59,728 bases of DNA from Eggerthellaceae bacterium (lineage in GTDB: Bacteria > Actinomycetota > Coriobacteriia > Coriobacteriales > Eggerthellaceae): positions 1 to 59,728 of the forward strand of contig JAFRJC010000002.1 of NCBI GenBank assembly GCA_017432445.1, written 5' to 3'. Positions 43,115 through 51,651 of this stretch are shown here, piece after piece (positions within the stretch are counted from its first letter, which is position 1; each line of letters opens with the position of its first letter). The notes under the pieces are model-generated. The model made no database searches and was not told the DNA's origin. It saw only the letters and a program-made list of their open reading frames with translations. The position numbers were made by a program, and so were the translations under genes.

Positions 43115-44353
43115 ATGGCATATCAGACAGAGAACACGATCGAGAAGCGAGAGGCGCGCGTGGCCGCGGCCATGGCGTTCAAGGAGGGCGACCGCGTGCC
43201 GTTCGCCCCGCGCATGGGCACGGTCTACTCCGAGCTGGCCGGCATCTCGAAGTACGAGGCGCTCAACGACTACCGCATGATGAAGCCGGGCGTGGAGTAC
43301 TTCCTGTCCCACTGGGAGACCGACCTGTTCTGGGCGCCGGCGGCCTATCCCATCAACGTCATGGAGGTGCTGGGCACCCAGGCCGTGCGCTGGCCGGGCG
43401 AGACGTGGGGCATCGACCGCATGATGGGCTTCCAGATCGTCGACGACTGCTATCTGGAACAGGACGAGTACGACGACTTCATCCGCGACCCGTCGCATTT
43501 CCTGATGACCAAGGTGTGGGCGCGCCGTCACGACAAGCTCAAGGGCCTGGCCAAGCTCGACTTCAGCGCGTTCGTGGAATTCGGTCACTACGCCGGCATG
43601 GCGCCTTATGCCGACCCCGAGGTGCGCGAGGCGCTCATCACCCTCATGGCCGCCGGCGACCAGGCGAACAAATGGCTCGAAGGCCAGGGCGTTATGGCGC
43701 AGACGGCGCTCGAGTATCAGACGCCGCTCGGCTGCATCCTCGGTCAGAACGCACCGTACGACATGCTCGGCGACAACCTGCGCGGACTCCTGGAGCTGCC
43801 GATGGACCTTTACGAGGTGCCTGAGAAGGTCGAGGCGACCCTCGATATCCTGACTGACTGGGCTATCAAGGGCGTCGAGAACATCGCGGCTGCCGGCATG
43901 AAGTACTGCTTCATGCCGCTGCACGGCGGTACCGACGACTTCTTGAGCCCCGAGAACTGGGAGCGCTTCTACGCGCCCAGCCTGCGCAAGGTCATCGAGC
44001 GCGAGCTGGAACTGGGCCTCATCCCCTACATCTTCTTCGAGGGCAAGTACAACAACCGCCTCGAGATGATTCGCGATTTGCTGCCCGCCGGCATCCTGGG
44101 CATGTTCGAGCAGGTCGACATCGAAAAGGCGTGCAAGGTGCTCGAGGGCCACACTTGCGTGTGCGGCAACCTGCCCACCGCGCTGCTGATCTACGGCAAG
44201 AAGGAGCAGGTCGTCGAGGAGACGAAGCGCATGCTCGACGCCTGCGCTCCGGGCGGCGGCTTCGTCATGGACTGCTCCATCGTGTGCGACCACTTCAAGG
44301 AGGAGAACTTCGACGCGTGGTACGAGACCACGCTTGAGTACGGCAAGTACTAG
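43115..44353 (+). CDS. URO-D superfamily protein, paralogue 2
   Basis: This 412-residue protein is a diverged paralogue of the one at 41739: both share the layout KE.DRVP, CFMP.H.G.D.FLS, and EG/EA at the zinc position, and both end DYGKY/EYGKY. Here the HxC zinc position reads E309-G-K311 (FFEGKYNNRLEM), so metal ligands are gone. The pair may work as a heterodimer. AAGGGGG supports the ATG, and a terminator follows at 44383. A methyl-transfer or substrate-binding role is inferred from family and context only. Confidence 0.85.
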   Translation: MAYQTENTIEKREARVAAAMAFKEGDRVPFAPRMGTVYSELAGISKYEALNDYRMMKPGVEYFLSHWETDLFWAPAAYPINVMEVLGTQAVRWPGETWGIDRMMGFQIVDDCYLEQDEYDDFIRDPSHFLMTKVWARRHDKLKGLAKLDFSAFVEFGHYAGMAPYADPEVREALITLMAAGDQANKWLEGQGVMAQTALEYQTPLGCILGQNAPYDMLGDNLRGLLELPMDLYEVPEKVEATLDILTDWAIKGVENIAAAGMKYCFMPLHGGTDDFLSPENWERFYAPSLRKVIERELELGLIPYIFFEGKYNNRLEMIRDLLPAGILGMFEQVDIEKACKVLEGHTCVCGNLPTALLIYGKKEQVVEETKRMLDACAPGGGFVMDCSIVCDHFKEENFDAWYETTLEYGKY

Positions 44354-44382
44354 GAGCTGGCTAACAAGCTGAACAACCTGCG

Positions 44383-44413
44383 GGCCCGAGGGAAACCCCT
44401 CGGGCCTGTTTTA
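44383..44413 (+). terminator. Terminator after URO-D paralogue 2
   Basis: GGCCCGAGGG pairs with CCCTCGGGCC around a four-base loop, followed by TGTTTTAG. Confidence 0.8.
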
Positions 44414-44466
44414 GTTTGGAAGCCTGCCAGGCCGATCAACCACCCCAGGGGTAACTGATCGAAAAG

Positions 44467-44497
44467 TGTGACGATTTACACGGTGTTGTTCGTCACA
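44467..44497. promoter_or_regulatory. Inverted repeat upstream of the acetylene-hydratase-like operon
   Basis: TGTGACGA and TCGTCACA are perfect complements 15 bases apart, about 80 bases before the start at 44577. It is a candidate operator for a dimeric activator or repressor. Confidence 0.5.
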
Positions 44498-44576
44498 TTT
44501 TTCATTCTGCATCTAAAATTACAAATGGGGAGAGCCACGAAACGTTGGCTAAGCAAAAGACGAGAGGAGCGAGCGT

Positions 44577-46793
44577 ATGACGGTCAAGGTGACCAGGACG
44601 CAGTGCACGACATGCCATGCACGATGCAGTGTCCTCGTACATTCGGAAGGCGACGAGATCCTGAAGATTACCGGCAATGCCGAAAGCCCCAAGTCACGCG
44701 GCGTGATCTGCGGTCAGGGCATGTCGCAGCGCGAAGTGCACAACAATCTGGACAACCGCTTGCTGTACCCGATGAAGCGCAAGACCTGGCAACCGGGCGG
44801 TGGCGAGGCGAGCCATGCCGAGATGCGCGGCAAGGACGAATGGGAGCGCATCAGCTGGGATGAGGCGCTCGACTATCTGGCGGGCACCTGCAAGCGGATT
44901 GTGGACGAGTACGGCCCCGAAGCCATCATCACCGGCCAGGGGACGGGGCGTACCACGAACCATTGGCACATCCGCCTGAACTCGTCGCTCGGGCTGGAAG
45001 GATGGTCGCTCGTTCCGACGCACGTGTGTCTGATGCCGCACATCCTGCCGAACGCGTTGAGCTTGGGCATCTACAGCGGCGCAGACGGCGACATCGGCCG
45101 CTCCAAGACCATCGTGCTCTGGGGTCAGAATCCTGCCATGGAGCGCAGCGGCATGAAGAAGATCCTGCAGAACATCAAGAATGGCGCGAACCTCGTGGTC
45201 ATCGATACGCGCTTCCATGACATGTCCAAGCGTGCTGATATCGCCATCCAGCCGCGACCGGGCACTGACGGCGCGCTCGCGCTCGCACTCATCCACGAGG
45301 TCATTGCCAACGACTGGTACGACCACGACTGGGTGGAGCAGTGGACCTACGGGTTCAACGAGCTGGCCGAACGCGTGAAGGATTGGACGCCGGAGCGCGC
45401 GGCCGAGGTGTGCGACATCGACGCCGCCGACATCCGCGAGGCTGCACGCCTGATGGGCACGCAGGGTCCAGTTGGCATGATGGTCGGCTTGGGGCCGGGC
45501 TGCATGCACACCAACGCCATCCAGAATGGACGCGCCATCGCCTGTTTGCAGGGCCTGCTCGGCTGGATCGATGTGGAAGGCGGCGTGAACGTGCCAGTTT
45601 CCTTCTCGGTCATGCTCGATGACAAGATTACGCTGTGGGATTCCTCGCTCAACCCGGGGCGACCCGAGCTGTTCACGTTTGGCGGCGAGGAGCACCCGCT
45701 CTACAAGAGCTTCGGCCGTTCGAACGACCCGCATGCCACGTTCGAGGCCATGATCACCGGCGAGCCCCGTCCCGTGAAGGCCTTCATCGCCATCGCGAAC
45801 GACCCGCTTTTATGCTACGAGAACACTAACCTCACCTACAAAGCTATGACCTCGCCGAATCTCGATTTAGTTGCGGTGAAGGACTTTTACTTTTCGCCGA
45901 CGGCGCAGCTGGCTGACATCGTGTTCCCGTCGGCGGACTGGTCCGAGCGCTGTACGTACGACGAAGAGCTCGATGGGAACATCCTGCTCGTCTTCGACCA
46001 AGCCGTTCCCGCTCCTGGCGAGTGCTGGGACGATTGGAAGTTCTTCCTGGAGTGGGGCCGTCGAATCAAGCCAGAGCAATGGCCGTGGAAGGACGAGAAG
46101 GAAATGGTGCTGTGGCGCTTCAAGGAGTTCTATGGCTATGATCTAACTTGGGATGAGTTCCAAAGCCAGCTCGTGCGTTCCACCGAGCCTGGCGGCGGAA
46201 CGGGCGAGCGCGTGTACAAGAAGTACGAGAAGGGCCTGCTCCGTCCCGACGGCAAGCCCGGCTTCCCGACGGCGACCGGCCGCGTCGAGTTCTCGTGCCC
46301 GACGATGGCGGCTTTCGGCTACGATCCCGTTCCCGACTACACCGAGCCGTTCGAAACGCCGGTGAGCCAGCCCGAGCTGGCGAAGGAGTATCCGCTCACG
46401 GTCATTACCGGCCACCGCGTGTACGCCTTCTTCCATTCCGCCTGGACCAACATTCCCGCGCAGCGCGACATCTATCCCGACCCATTCGCCCTCGTGCATC
46501 CCGACGATGCGAAGATGTACGGCGTGACCGATGGCGAATGGATGACGATCACGAGCCCGCGTGGTCACATCATCTCGAAGGCGAAGGTGACGCGCGAGAT
46601 CAAGAAGGGCGTCATCGCAGTCCCGCGTCCCGGTTGGCGTGACGAATGCCCCGAGCTGGGCTTGCCCGGCTATGGCTGGGACAAGGCGAACGGCAACATC
46701 CTCGTTCCGTCCACGCCGGCGGAACCGGGCTACGGCGCCACGCCGATGCGCTCGTCGCTGTGCAAGATTGAAGCTGGGAGGGGTGACCTGTAA
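44577..46793 (+). CDS. Molybdopterin enzyme catalytic subunit, acetylene-hydratase-like
   Basis: This 738-residue bis-MGD protein has an N-terminal 4Fe-4S site (C10, C13, C17, C45) and no Tat signal. Length and architecture resemble acetylene hydratase and the catechol dehydroxylases of gut Eggerthellaceae. In acetylene hydratase the cluster cysteine C12 is followed by catalytic Asp13; here C13 is followed by His14. C151 in PTHVCLMPH is the likely Mo/W ligand. So the enzyme should be cytosolic and use a different substrate than acetylene. The next gene, a small ferredoxin-type subunit, overlaps its stop by one base (TAATG). Confidence 0.88.
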   Translation: MTVKVTRTQCTTCHARCSVLVHSEGDEILKITGNAESPKSRGVICGQGMSQREVHNNLDNRLLYPMKRKTWQPGGGEASHAEMRGKDEWERISWDEALDYLAGTCKRIVDEYGPEAIITGQGTGRTTNHWHIRLNSSLGLEGWSLVPTHVCLMPHILPNALSLGIYSGADGDIGRSKTIVLWGQNPAMERSGMKKILQNIKNGANLVVIDTRFHDMSKRADIAIQPRPGTDGALALALIHEVIANDWYDHDWVEQWTYGFNELAERVKDWTPERAAEVCDIDAADIREAARLMGTQGPVGMMVGLGPGCMHTNAIQNGRAIACLQGLLGWIDVEGGVNVPVSFSVMLDDKITLWDSSLNPGRPELFTFGGEEHPLYKSFGRSNDPHATFEAMITGEPRPVKAFIAIANDPLLCYENTNLTYKAMTSPNLDLVAVKDFYFSPTAQLADIVFPSADWSERCTYDEELDGNILLVFDQAVPAPGECWDDWKFFLEWGRRIKPEQWPWKDEKEMVLWRFKEFYGYDLTWDEFQSQLVRSTEPGGGTGERVYKKYEKGLLRPDGKPGFPTATGRVEFSCPTMAAFGYDPVPDYTEPFETPVSQPELAKEYPLTVITGHRVYAFFHSAWTNIPAQRDIYPDPFALVHPDDAKMYGVTDGEWMTITSPRGHIISKAKVTREIKKGVIAVPRPGWRDECPELGLPGYGWDKANGNILVPSTPAEPGYGATPMRSSLCKIEAGRGDL

Positions 46794-47131
46794 TGAAGAA
46801 GATGGTAGAAGGCGGCTGCATCGCCATGGCGCACAACCTCGATGACTGCATCGGGTGCTTCGGTTGTGAGACGGCATGCCGCGAGACGAACCGCTATTCA
46901 TATGACGAGGGATGGATGAAGGTCATCCGCCGCGAACCGGTGCTCGTCGATGGGAAGCTGCGCCAGTATCACCTGATTGCGCCCTCGCTTGACAAGTGTC
47001 GTGCATGCTACGACAAAGACCACGATCCGCTGTGCGTGACCGGCTGCCCGTCGGGTGCGCTGACGATTGGCGAATTCGACGACGTGGTCCGCATGGCGAA
47101 AGGCCAGCATACCGTCATATTCACAGCATAG
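46793..47131 (+). CDS. Small 4Fe-4S subunit of the Mo enzyme
   Basis: This 112-residue ferredoxin-like protein has two cluster motifs: C19-x2-C22-x2-C25-x3-C29 and C69-x2-C72-x8-C81-x3-C85-P. It should carry electrons to or from the catalytic subunit encoded by the overlapping upstream gene. It is half the length of usual DmsB-type subunits, and no membrane anchor gene follows. The TAATG overlap shows translational coupling. A redox partner for the complex must come from elsewhere, for example a soluble ferredoxin or flavoprotein. Confidence 0.9.
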   Translation: MKKMVEGGCIAMAHNLDDCIGCFGCETACRETNRYSYDEGWMKVIRREPVLVDGKLRQYHLIAPSLDKCRACYDKDHDPLCVTGCPSGALTIGEFDDVVRMAKGQHTVIFTA

Positions 47132-47160
47132 GTCGATGGCGCCTGCCTTCAATTCTCTTA

Positions 47161-47199
47161 AAATGCGGCAATGATCACTGCGACCATTGCCGCATTTTT
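47161..47199 (+). terminator. Terminator of the Mo enzyme operon
   Basis: A perfect 13-bp stem (AAATGCGGCAATG and complement) with an eleven-base loop ends in TTTTT. Confidence 0.85.
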
Positions 47200-47476
47200 G
47201 GGCTACGCGAACGCCTGCCGAGGCTTACTTGGCAGGCATCCTTGATTCGAGGGTCATCAACACTATGCCGCGCGAAATGCGGAACAGTAAACCGCCCGCT
47301 ATGCGGATCGTCATGGTTTTGCAATATGCAAAAAATGGCGAGAGACCCAGAGCCAAGCATCTAGTTGGGTCGATTCCATCGACGGGAAAGAGCCTGATAA
47401 GGGGTCTGTTCTCTGTCCGGTTTTGACGCATTGTTGACGATGCGGTGTCGTATGAGAAAATGCTGCCGACAATTTC
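47200..47476. other. Intergenic region before SIMPL lipoprotein
   Basis: About 280 bases with lower GC than the flanks. A leftward frame (MTIRIAGGLLFRISRG... at its end) looks faintly protein-like but has no ribosome site or known family. No RNA gene recognised. Confidence 0.35.
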
Positions 47477-47504
47477 TTGTCGCGAATCGTGTTTGGAGTA
47501 GTAT
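47477..47504 (+). promoter_or_regulatory. Promoter of SIMPL lipoprotein gene
   Basis: TTGTCG and TAGTAT are 16 bases apart, 27 bases upstream of the ATG at 47531. Confidence 0.6.
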
Positions 47505-47530
47505 GGGCCAAGCATGGAAAGGAGCTTTCG

Positions 47531-48307
47531 ATGAACATGGGCACATTGCGAAAGGCTGCCGCGTTGGCCTTGGGCGCATGCGTTTTGGCATTTGCCTTGA
47601 CAGGCTGCGGATCGAGCAAGGCCGCAGCAGCGACGCCGCAGGAAAGCGAGGGAGGCATCACCGTCACGGCCTCCAGCGAGGTGAAAGTCGTGCCCGATAA
47701 GGCGCGCATGAGCGTCTCGGTCGTAAGCTCCGCGAAGACGGCGGAGGAGTGCCGCAGCGCCAACACCGAGAAGCTCGACGCCGTCCTGAAGGCGATTTCC
47801 GATTTGGGCATCAAAGATGAAAGCGTGCAGACCAGCTACGCGAGCCTCAATCCCCAGTACGGTTCGCAGGTGACGGATTCAAGCGAGGACGAGAGCAAGC
47901 TCGAGGAATGGGTCATCACTGGTTATGAGATGACGACGTCCCTGAGCATCAGCGACCTCGATATCGATCAGGTGGGTGTTGTGACGCAGGCCTGCGTCGA
48001 TGCAGGTGCCGACGGCTCGAACGGCCTGGAGTACTATGCCAGCAACTACGACGAGACCTATAACGAGGCGCTTGCCAAGGCCGTCGCCGATTCCAAGGTG
48101 AAGGCAGAAGCCATCGCCAAGGCTGCCGGCGTGGGCGTAGGCGGGGTCACCAACGTCGTCGAGGGTTACCAGAACACCTCGTACCGATATGCCAACTCGT
48201 ACGATATGGAGATGACCGTTGCAGAGGACGACGCCGGCGCTGCCAAGACGATGCCCGGCCAGGTGAGCATTACCGCCGAGGTGACCGTGACATACGCCAT
48301 CTCGTAA
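47531..48307 (+). CDS. SIMPL (DUF541) domain lipoprotein
   Basis: This 258-residue exported lipoprotein has lipobox LTGC (Cys 26) and a SIMPL/DUF541 domain: ITVTASSEVKVVPDKARMSVSV at the N-terminal side, DESVQTSYASLNPQY in the middle and a C-terminal VSITAEVTVTYAIS strand. Bacterial relatives (BP26, YggE) form channel-like oligomers and are linked to oxidative-stress resistance, without a proven reaction. AAAGGAG supports the ATG at 47531 (47537 possible). It is flanked by its own promoter and a terminator. Confidence 0.92.
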   Translation: MNMGTLRKAAALALGACVLAFALTGCGSSKAAAATPQESEGGITVTASSEVKVVPDKARMSVSVVSSAKTAEECRSANTEKLDAVLKAISDLGIKDESVQTSYASLNPQYGSQVTDSSEDESKLEEWVITGYEMTTSLSISDLDIDQVGVVTQACVDAGADGSNGLEYYASNYDETYNEALAKAVADSKVKAEAIAKAAGVGVGGVTNVVEGYQNTSYRYANSYDMEMTVAEDDAGAAKTMPGQVSITAEVTVTYAIS

Positions 48308-48347
48308 GATTTGCCGCAATCGAACAATAGGGAAGCATCGGCAAATC

Positions 48348-48373
48348 GGGGCCGCCCATCGGGCGGCCCCTTC
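48348..48373 (+). terminator. Terminator after SIMPL lipoprotein gene
   Basis: GGGGCCGCCC pairs perfectly with GGGCGGCCCC around ATC, followed by TT. Confidence 0.7.
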
Positions 48374-48386
48374 ACGTTGCTGGGAA

Positions 48387-48417
48387 AATGAGTCGCAGGA
48401 CAGTCCTGCGACTCATT
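48387..48417. repeat. GGACAGTCC-type palindrome, copy 2
   Basis: AATGAGTCGCAGGA, CAG, then the exact complement: a 14-3-14 palindrome. Nearly identical to 15569-15599 and same design as 49487-49517. Confidence 0.85.
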
Positions 48418-48470
48418 ACCCCCGCTGTCTACCTTATCAGGCTGTTGCAGCTATTGATCCTGCCAGGTTT

Positions 48471-48782
48471 CTACAGCAGTTTCACGGCCGTGCCGTAGGC
48501 GAGCATCTCCTGCGTACCCTCCATGATCGATGCGCTCGCATAACGAGCACCTACGATGGCGTTAGCGCCGAGTCTCTGAGCTTCGTCTATCATGCGTTGT
48601 TCGGCGGTGTTGCGTCCTTCGTTCATCAGATCGGTATAGCTTTTGATTTCTCCGCCGGCAATGCTCTTCAAGCCTGCCATCAGGTCGCGTCCGATATGCT
48701 TGGACGTAACGACGTTGCCGCGCACGAGGCCGAGAACCTGAACTTCCTGACCGGGGATGATGTCGCAAGTGGTGATGATCAT
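48471..48782 (-). CDS. YbjQ/UPF0145 family protein
   Basis: This 103-residue protein belongs to the YbjQ (UPF0145, DUF74) family, also called heavy-metal-binding domain proteins: VQVLGLVRGNVVTSKHIGRD, GGEIKSYTDLM and the terminal DEAQRLGANAIVGARYASA are conserved blocks (only parts cited). Members form pentamers and have no established function. The length is typical. GGAGG precedes the ATG. It is a lone gene. Confidence 0.9.
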   Translation of the reverse strand: MIITTCDIIPGQEVQVLGLVRGNVVTSKHIGRDLMAGLKSIAGGEIKSYTDLMNEGRNTAEQRMIDEAQRLGANAIVGARYASASIMEGTQEMLAYGTAVKLL

Positions 48783-48980
48783 GTTTCCTCCATTCCGTCG
48801 AAAAGCACATCAAAGGGGACAATCTCTCGCGATGCAATTTCTCATACGATTGTCCTATAGGGTGTGATTATACACACATGGCGCGTTTCGCGTGTTCGTT
48901 TCCCGTTTCTCTGGCATACTGTTCAAAAGGGCTGCGGCGGGGCTTGTTCGCTGCCGCACTGTCGTCGAAAGGGGAGGCAC

Positions 48981-49442
48981 ATGGCTATTCTGAACAACGA
49001 ATCTGGTGCATATGCTGCCAACATCGTGCAAGACGCAGCGGGCGCACCCGTTTTGGAAGGCGGTTTCAAGGAAATCTACGACAAGTTCGCGCGCCGCATC
49101 TGCTGGATTGACGGCAACGTGGTGCCAGGTGCGTTCCAGATGAACACGGCCTGGTATTCTGCCGTACCCGAGCGCGACCCCATCTTCGGGGAGCATTGCC
49201 ATGACGACGCTGACGAACTCATCGGATTCATCGGCTCGAATCCCGACGATCCCACCGACCTGGGCGGCGAGATCGAGTTCACCATCGGCGGCGAAGCGCA
49301 TCTGCTGACCAAGTCCACGATCATCTTCGCACCGGCGGGCTTGGCCCACAATCCCATGCGAATTTTGCGGGTCGACCGGCCGATCTTCCATTTCTCGGTG
49401 GTGACCACTGCCATCTACGACGGCACGAACACGTACAAGTAG
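48981..49442 (+). CDS. Cupin-fold hypothetical protein
   Basis: This 153-residue protein has a cupin-like pattern: GEHCHDDADELIGFIGS supplies the H-x-H...E metal-binding first motif, and FAPAGLAHNPMRI the second with its histidine. A glycine-rich turn (LGGEIEFTIGGEAHLL) lies between. The fold suggests a metal-dependent small-molecule enzyme or sensor. The family is common in gut anaerobes with Mo enzymes but I cannot name its reaction. GGGGAGG supports the ATG at 48981; the frame upstream to 48864 lacks similarity. Confidence 0.8.
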   Translation: MAILNNESGAYAANIVQDAAGAPVLEGGFKEIYDKFARRICWIDGNVVPGAFQMNTAWYSAVPERDPIFGEHCHDDADELIGFIGSNPDDPTDLGGEIEFTIGGEAHLLTKSTIIFAPAGLAHNPMRILRVDRPIFHFSVVTTAIYDGTNTYK

Positions 49443-49486
49443 CTTTGGGAAGGCGCCGCTGGGGTAGGATGGAAGGCGCCTAACAG

Positions 49487-49517
49487 TGCACGGTTGGGGA
49501 CAGTCCCCAACCGTGCA
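49487..49517. repeat. GGACAGTCC-type palindrome, copy 3
   Basis: TGCACGGTTGGGGA, CAG, then the exact complement: 14-3-14 as in the copy at 48387 and with the same GGACAGTCC centre but different outer stem. Confidence 0.85.
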
Positions 49518-49542
49518 TCACTCGACCATGGGGAGGTAGTTG

Positions 49543-50205
49543 ATGGACGAGTCTTTGAAATGCTTGAACTGCGGAAAGATCGCATGCGAGTTTCCCGAAA
49601 GGGGCAAGCCCGATTTCTGCGCGCAGGACACGTACGACGAGGCTGCGAGCGCGGAGGTTCGCGCCGAGTATGCCAGTTCGGAGGTGTTCGACATCATGAA
49701 CGCTGCCGCACTGGTGAGCGATAACACCCGCTTCTCCACGCGCGTGGAAGACACGTTGAAGTTCGCGAAGCTGATAGGCGCGCGCAAGATCGGCATTGCC
49801 ACCTGCACGGCGATGCTGAACGAGAGCAGGATCCTCGGCGGGCTGCTGGAGCGGGCTGGTTTCGAGGTTGAGGGAATCGGTTGCAAGGTGGATAGCAACA
49901 CGCGCAGCGACCTGGGACTTGACGACCCCAATGGCAACGACAAGGTGCTGTGCAATCCCCTCATGCAGGCGCGTCTGCTCAATCGCGCGAAAACGGATTT
50001 GAACGTGGTCATGGGCTTGTGCGTGGGGCACGACGCCCTGTTCAGCAAGTACTCGGATGCGCCTGTCACCACGCTCGTGACCAAGGATTTCATCACGGGC
50101 AACAACCCGTGCGTCGCCTTGTACGCATCAAAGGGCCTGTTCAAGCGCCGCCTGGACGAGACGATCGACTCCCTCGACGACCTTGCCGGCTTGTTAGGGA
50201 AATAG
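49543..50205 (+). CDS. DUF1847 family protein (probable metal-binding)
   Basis: This 220-residue protein begins with a CLNCGKIACEF motif (C7, C10, C15) and later has C-containing loops (CKVDSNT, NPLMQARLLN, GLCVGHD), matching the DUF1847 family, which is described as metal-binding without known function. The centre ARKIGIATCTAMLNES has a Rossmann-like beta-alpha unit. GGGAGG precedes the ATG. A terminator follows at 50272. It may be a corrinoid/heme or metal handling accessory, but there is no direct evidence. Confidence 0.85.
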   Translation: MDESLKCLNCGKIACEFPERGKPDFCAQDTYDEAASAEVRAEYASSEVFDIMNAAALVSDNTRFSTRVEDTLKFAKLIGARKIGIATCTAMLNESRILGGLLERAGFEVEGIGCKVDSNTRSDLGLDDPNGNDKVLCNPLMQARLLNRAKTDLNVVMGLCVGHDALFSKYSDAPVTTLVTKDFITGNNPCVALYASKGLFKRRLDETIDSLDDLAGLLGK

Positions 50206-50271
50206 CTGCAATCGATTCGCATGCGGGACGGGTATCGCGGATGCGAATCCTGCGCGGCAATGCATTAAACG

Positions 50272-50306
50272 AGAAGCCTTTCCTTGGGGAGGCTTCTTTT
50301 AGTTTT
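50272..50306. terminator. Terminator between convergent DUF1847 and MFS genes
   Basis: AGAAGCCT pairs with AGGCTTCT around a ten-base loop, then TTTTAGTTTTT on the plus strand. It overlaps the end of the MFS gene. Confidence 0.75.
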
Positions 50307-51510
50307 TGAGCTTGATATTCCAATAGAGGACGAGGGCTAAGGTACCGGCGGCGGGAATGAGCATGACGATCCACATCTGCGAGTAGGCGGCAATCTCGCT
50401 TCCCAGGATAGGCATCATGAGCTCGATGGCGTTGCCGCCAACGACGGGGCCGAGCAGCATGCCCACATCGAGGCCGGTGAACATGGTGTTGCTTGCAGCT
50501 CCTCGGCGTTCTGGGGGCACGGAGCTCAGGCCGAGCGTCTGCAGCAGAGGAGCACAGCATCCGAAGCCGGCAGACCCTAGGACGGCGGCAATAAGCAGGC
50601 CGGTGAGGTCTTGCGCTCTCGAGAGCGCCACATACGAGGCCGCGAAGAACAGCATCCCTACCACGAGCACGCGTGGGGAGCCGACGCGGTCCGCTATGTT
50701 TCCCAGAACCGGCCTGGTCACGATGAGGCAGGCGGCGTACACCGTGAAGTACAGGCCCACGTTGGGAATGTCGAGCAGCATGGCGTAGAGCACCAGATAC
50801 GATGCCGTGCACGAAAACGAGGTTGCCAGCAGCATGAGGGCGACGGCTTTGTCGATGGCCTCGCGCGCGAACATGCGCGAAACCTTGAACTGGTAGGGGA
50901 GCTTTTCGCGGGGCGGTTCCTTGATTGTGAAGATTCCTCCCATGGCTGCGATCAGGAAGACGGCGGCGAGCAGGTAGGCGTTGGAGAATCCGAACGCATC
51001 GACGAGCCAAAGGCCCACAGCTGGTCCGATCACCTGGGCAAACGATTGGGCGAGGGCGTAGATGCTTATACCGCTTGCAAAACGTGACGGAGGAAGGAAC
51101 TCGGATACGAACGACATGGCCAAAGGTCCCGAGCAGCCGATGCCTATGCCGTGCAGCAAGCGCACGGCGATGAGCGCCGGCAGGGAGTCCACGATGCTGT
51201 AGAGCAGAAACGAGACGCAGATTATCGCCTGGGCGCAAAGCAGAAGGCGCTTTCGCGAGAAGCTGTCGAACGCGGGTCCCGCGAAGGGACGGATGAGTAG
51301 GGCGGTGACTGCGAACGAGCTGACGACCGTGCCGACGACTGCGGTGGACGCACCCAGGTAGTCGGCGAAGACGGGAATCGTGGTGTTCGCCATGAATGCC
51401 GCCATGCTCTGGAAGAAGTTGACGGCCATGAGCACAACGAAGGGGAGACTCCAAATGCTCTCCCGTCTGCGCGCCGGAACCTGTGTTTCCTCTTCAGCCA
51501 TGCTTGGCAT
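50299..51510 (-). CDS. MFS transporter
   Basis: This 403-residue permease has twelve helices and MFS motif A (GPAFDSFSRKRLLL after helix 2; GNIADRVGSPRVLV in the second half). Sequence style is that of the broad drug/sugar exporter group with RIP and SGPLAMSFVSEFLPPSR. The substrate cannot be inferred. ATG 51510 or 51501 is the likely start; neither has a strong ribosome site. It is a single leftward gene next to the gpx-ohrR operon. Confidence 0.88.
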   Translation of the reverse strand: MPSMAEEETQVPARRRESIWSLPFVVLMAVNFFQSMAAFMANTTIPVFADYLGASTAVVGTVVSSFAVTALLIRPFAGPAFDSFSRKRLLLCAQAIICVSFLLYSIVDSLPALIAVRLLHGIGIGCSGPLAMSFVSEFLPPSRFASGISIYALAQSFAQVIGPAVGLWLVDAFGFSNAYLLAAVFLIAAMGGIFTIKEPPREKLPYQFKVSRMFAREAIDKAVALMLLATSFSCTASYLVLYAMLLDIPNVGLYFTVYAACLIVTRPVLGNIADRVGSPRVLVVGMLFFAASYVALSRAQDLTGLLIAAVLGSAGFGCCAPLLQTLGLSSVPPERRGAASNTMFTGLDVGMLLGPVVGGNAIELMMPILGSEIAAYSQMWIVMLIPAAGTLALVLYWNIKLKN

Positions 51511-51609
51511 TATAGTCTCATTTCGACATGCCAGGCGCTCGCTGCGTTGTGGATTGGTCCCAACGCCAAGATTGCGCATTCATGACAAGATGTTGTGATG
51601 TTCCTTCAA

Positions 51610-51643
51610 GGATGCGAAAGGGAGAGTTCCCCCTTTCGCATCC
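51610..51643 (-). terminator. Terminator of the gpx-ohrR operon
   Basis: A perfect 13-bp stem GGATGCGAAAGGG and complement with an eight-base loop, nine bases after the ohrR stop on the minus strand; the T-run is short. Confidence 0.65.
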
Positions 51644-51651
51644 AATCGGAT

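Noticed and set aside
47225..47515. Leftward frame ending GGLLFRISRGIVLMTLESRMPAK
   Set aside because: Looks faintly protein-like but lacks start signals and known relatives; overlaps the SIMPL gene promoter.
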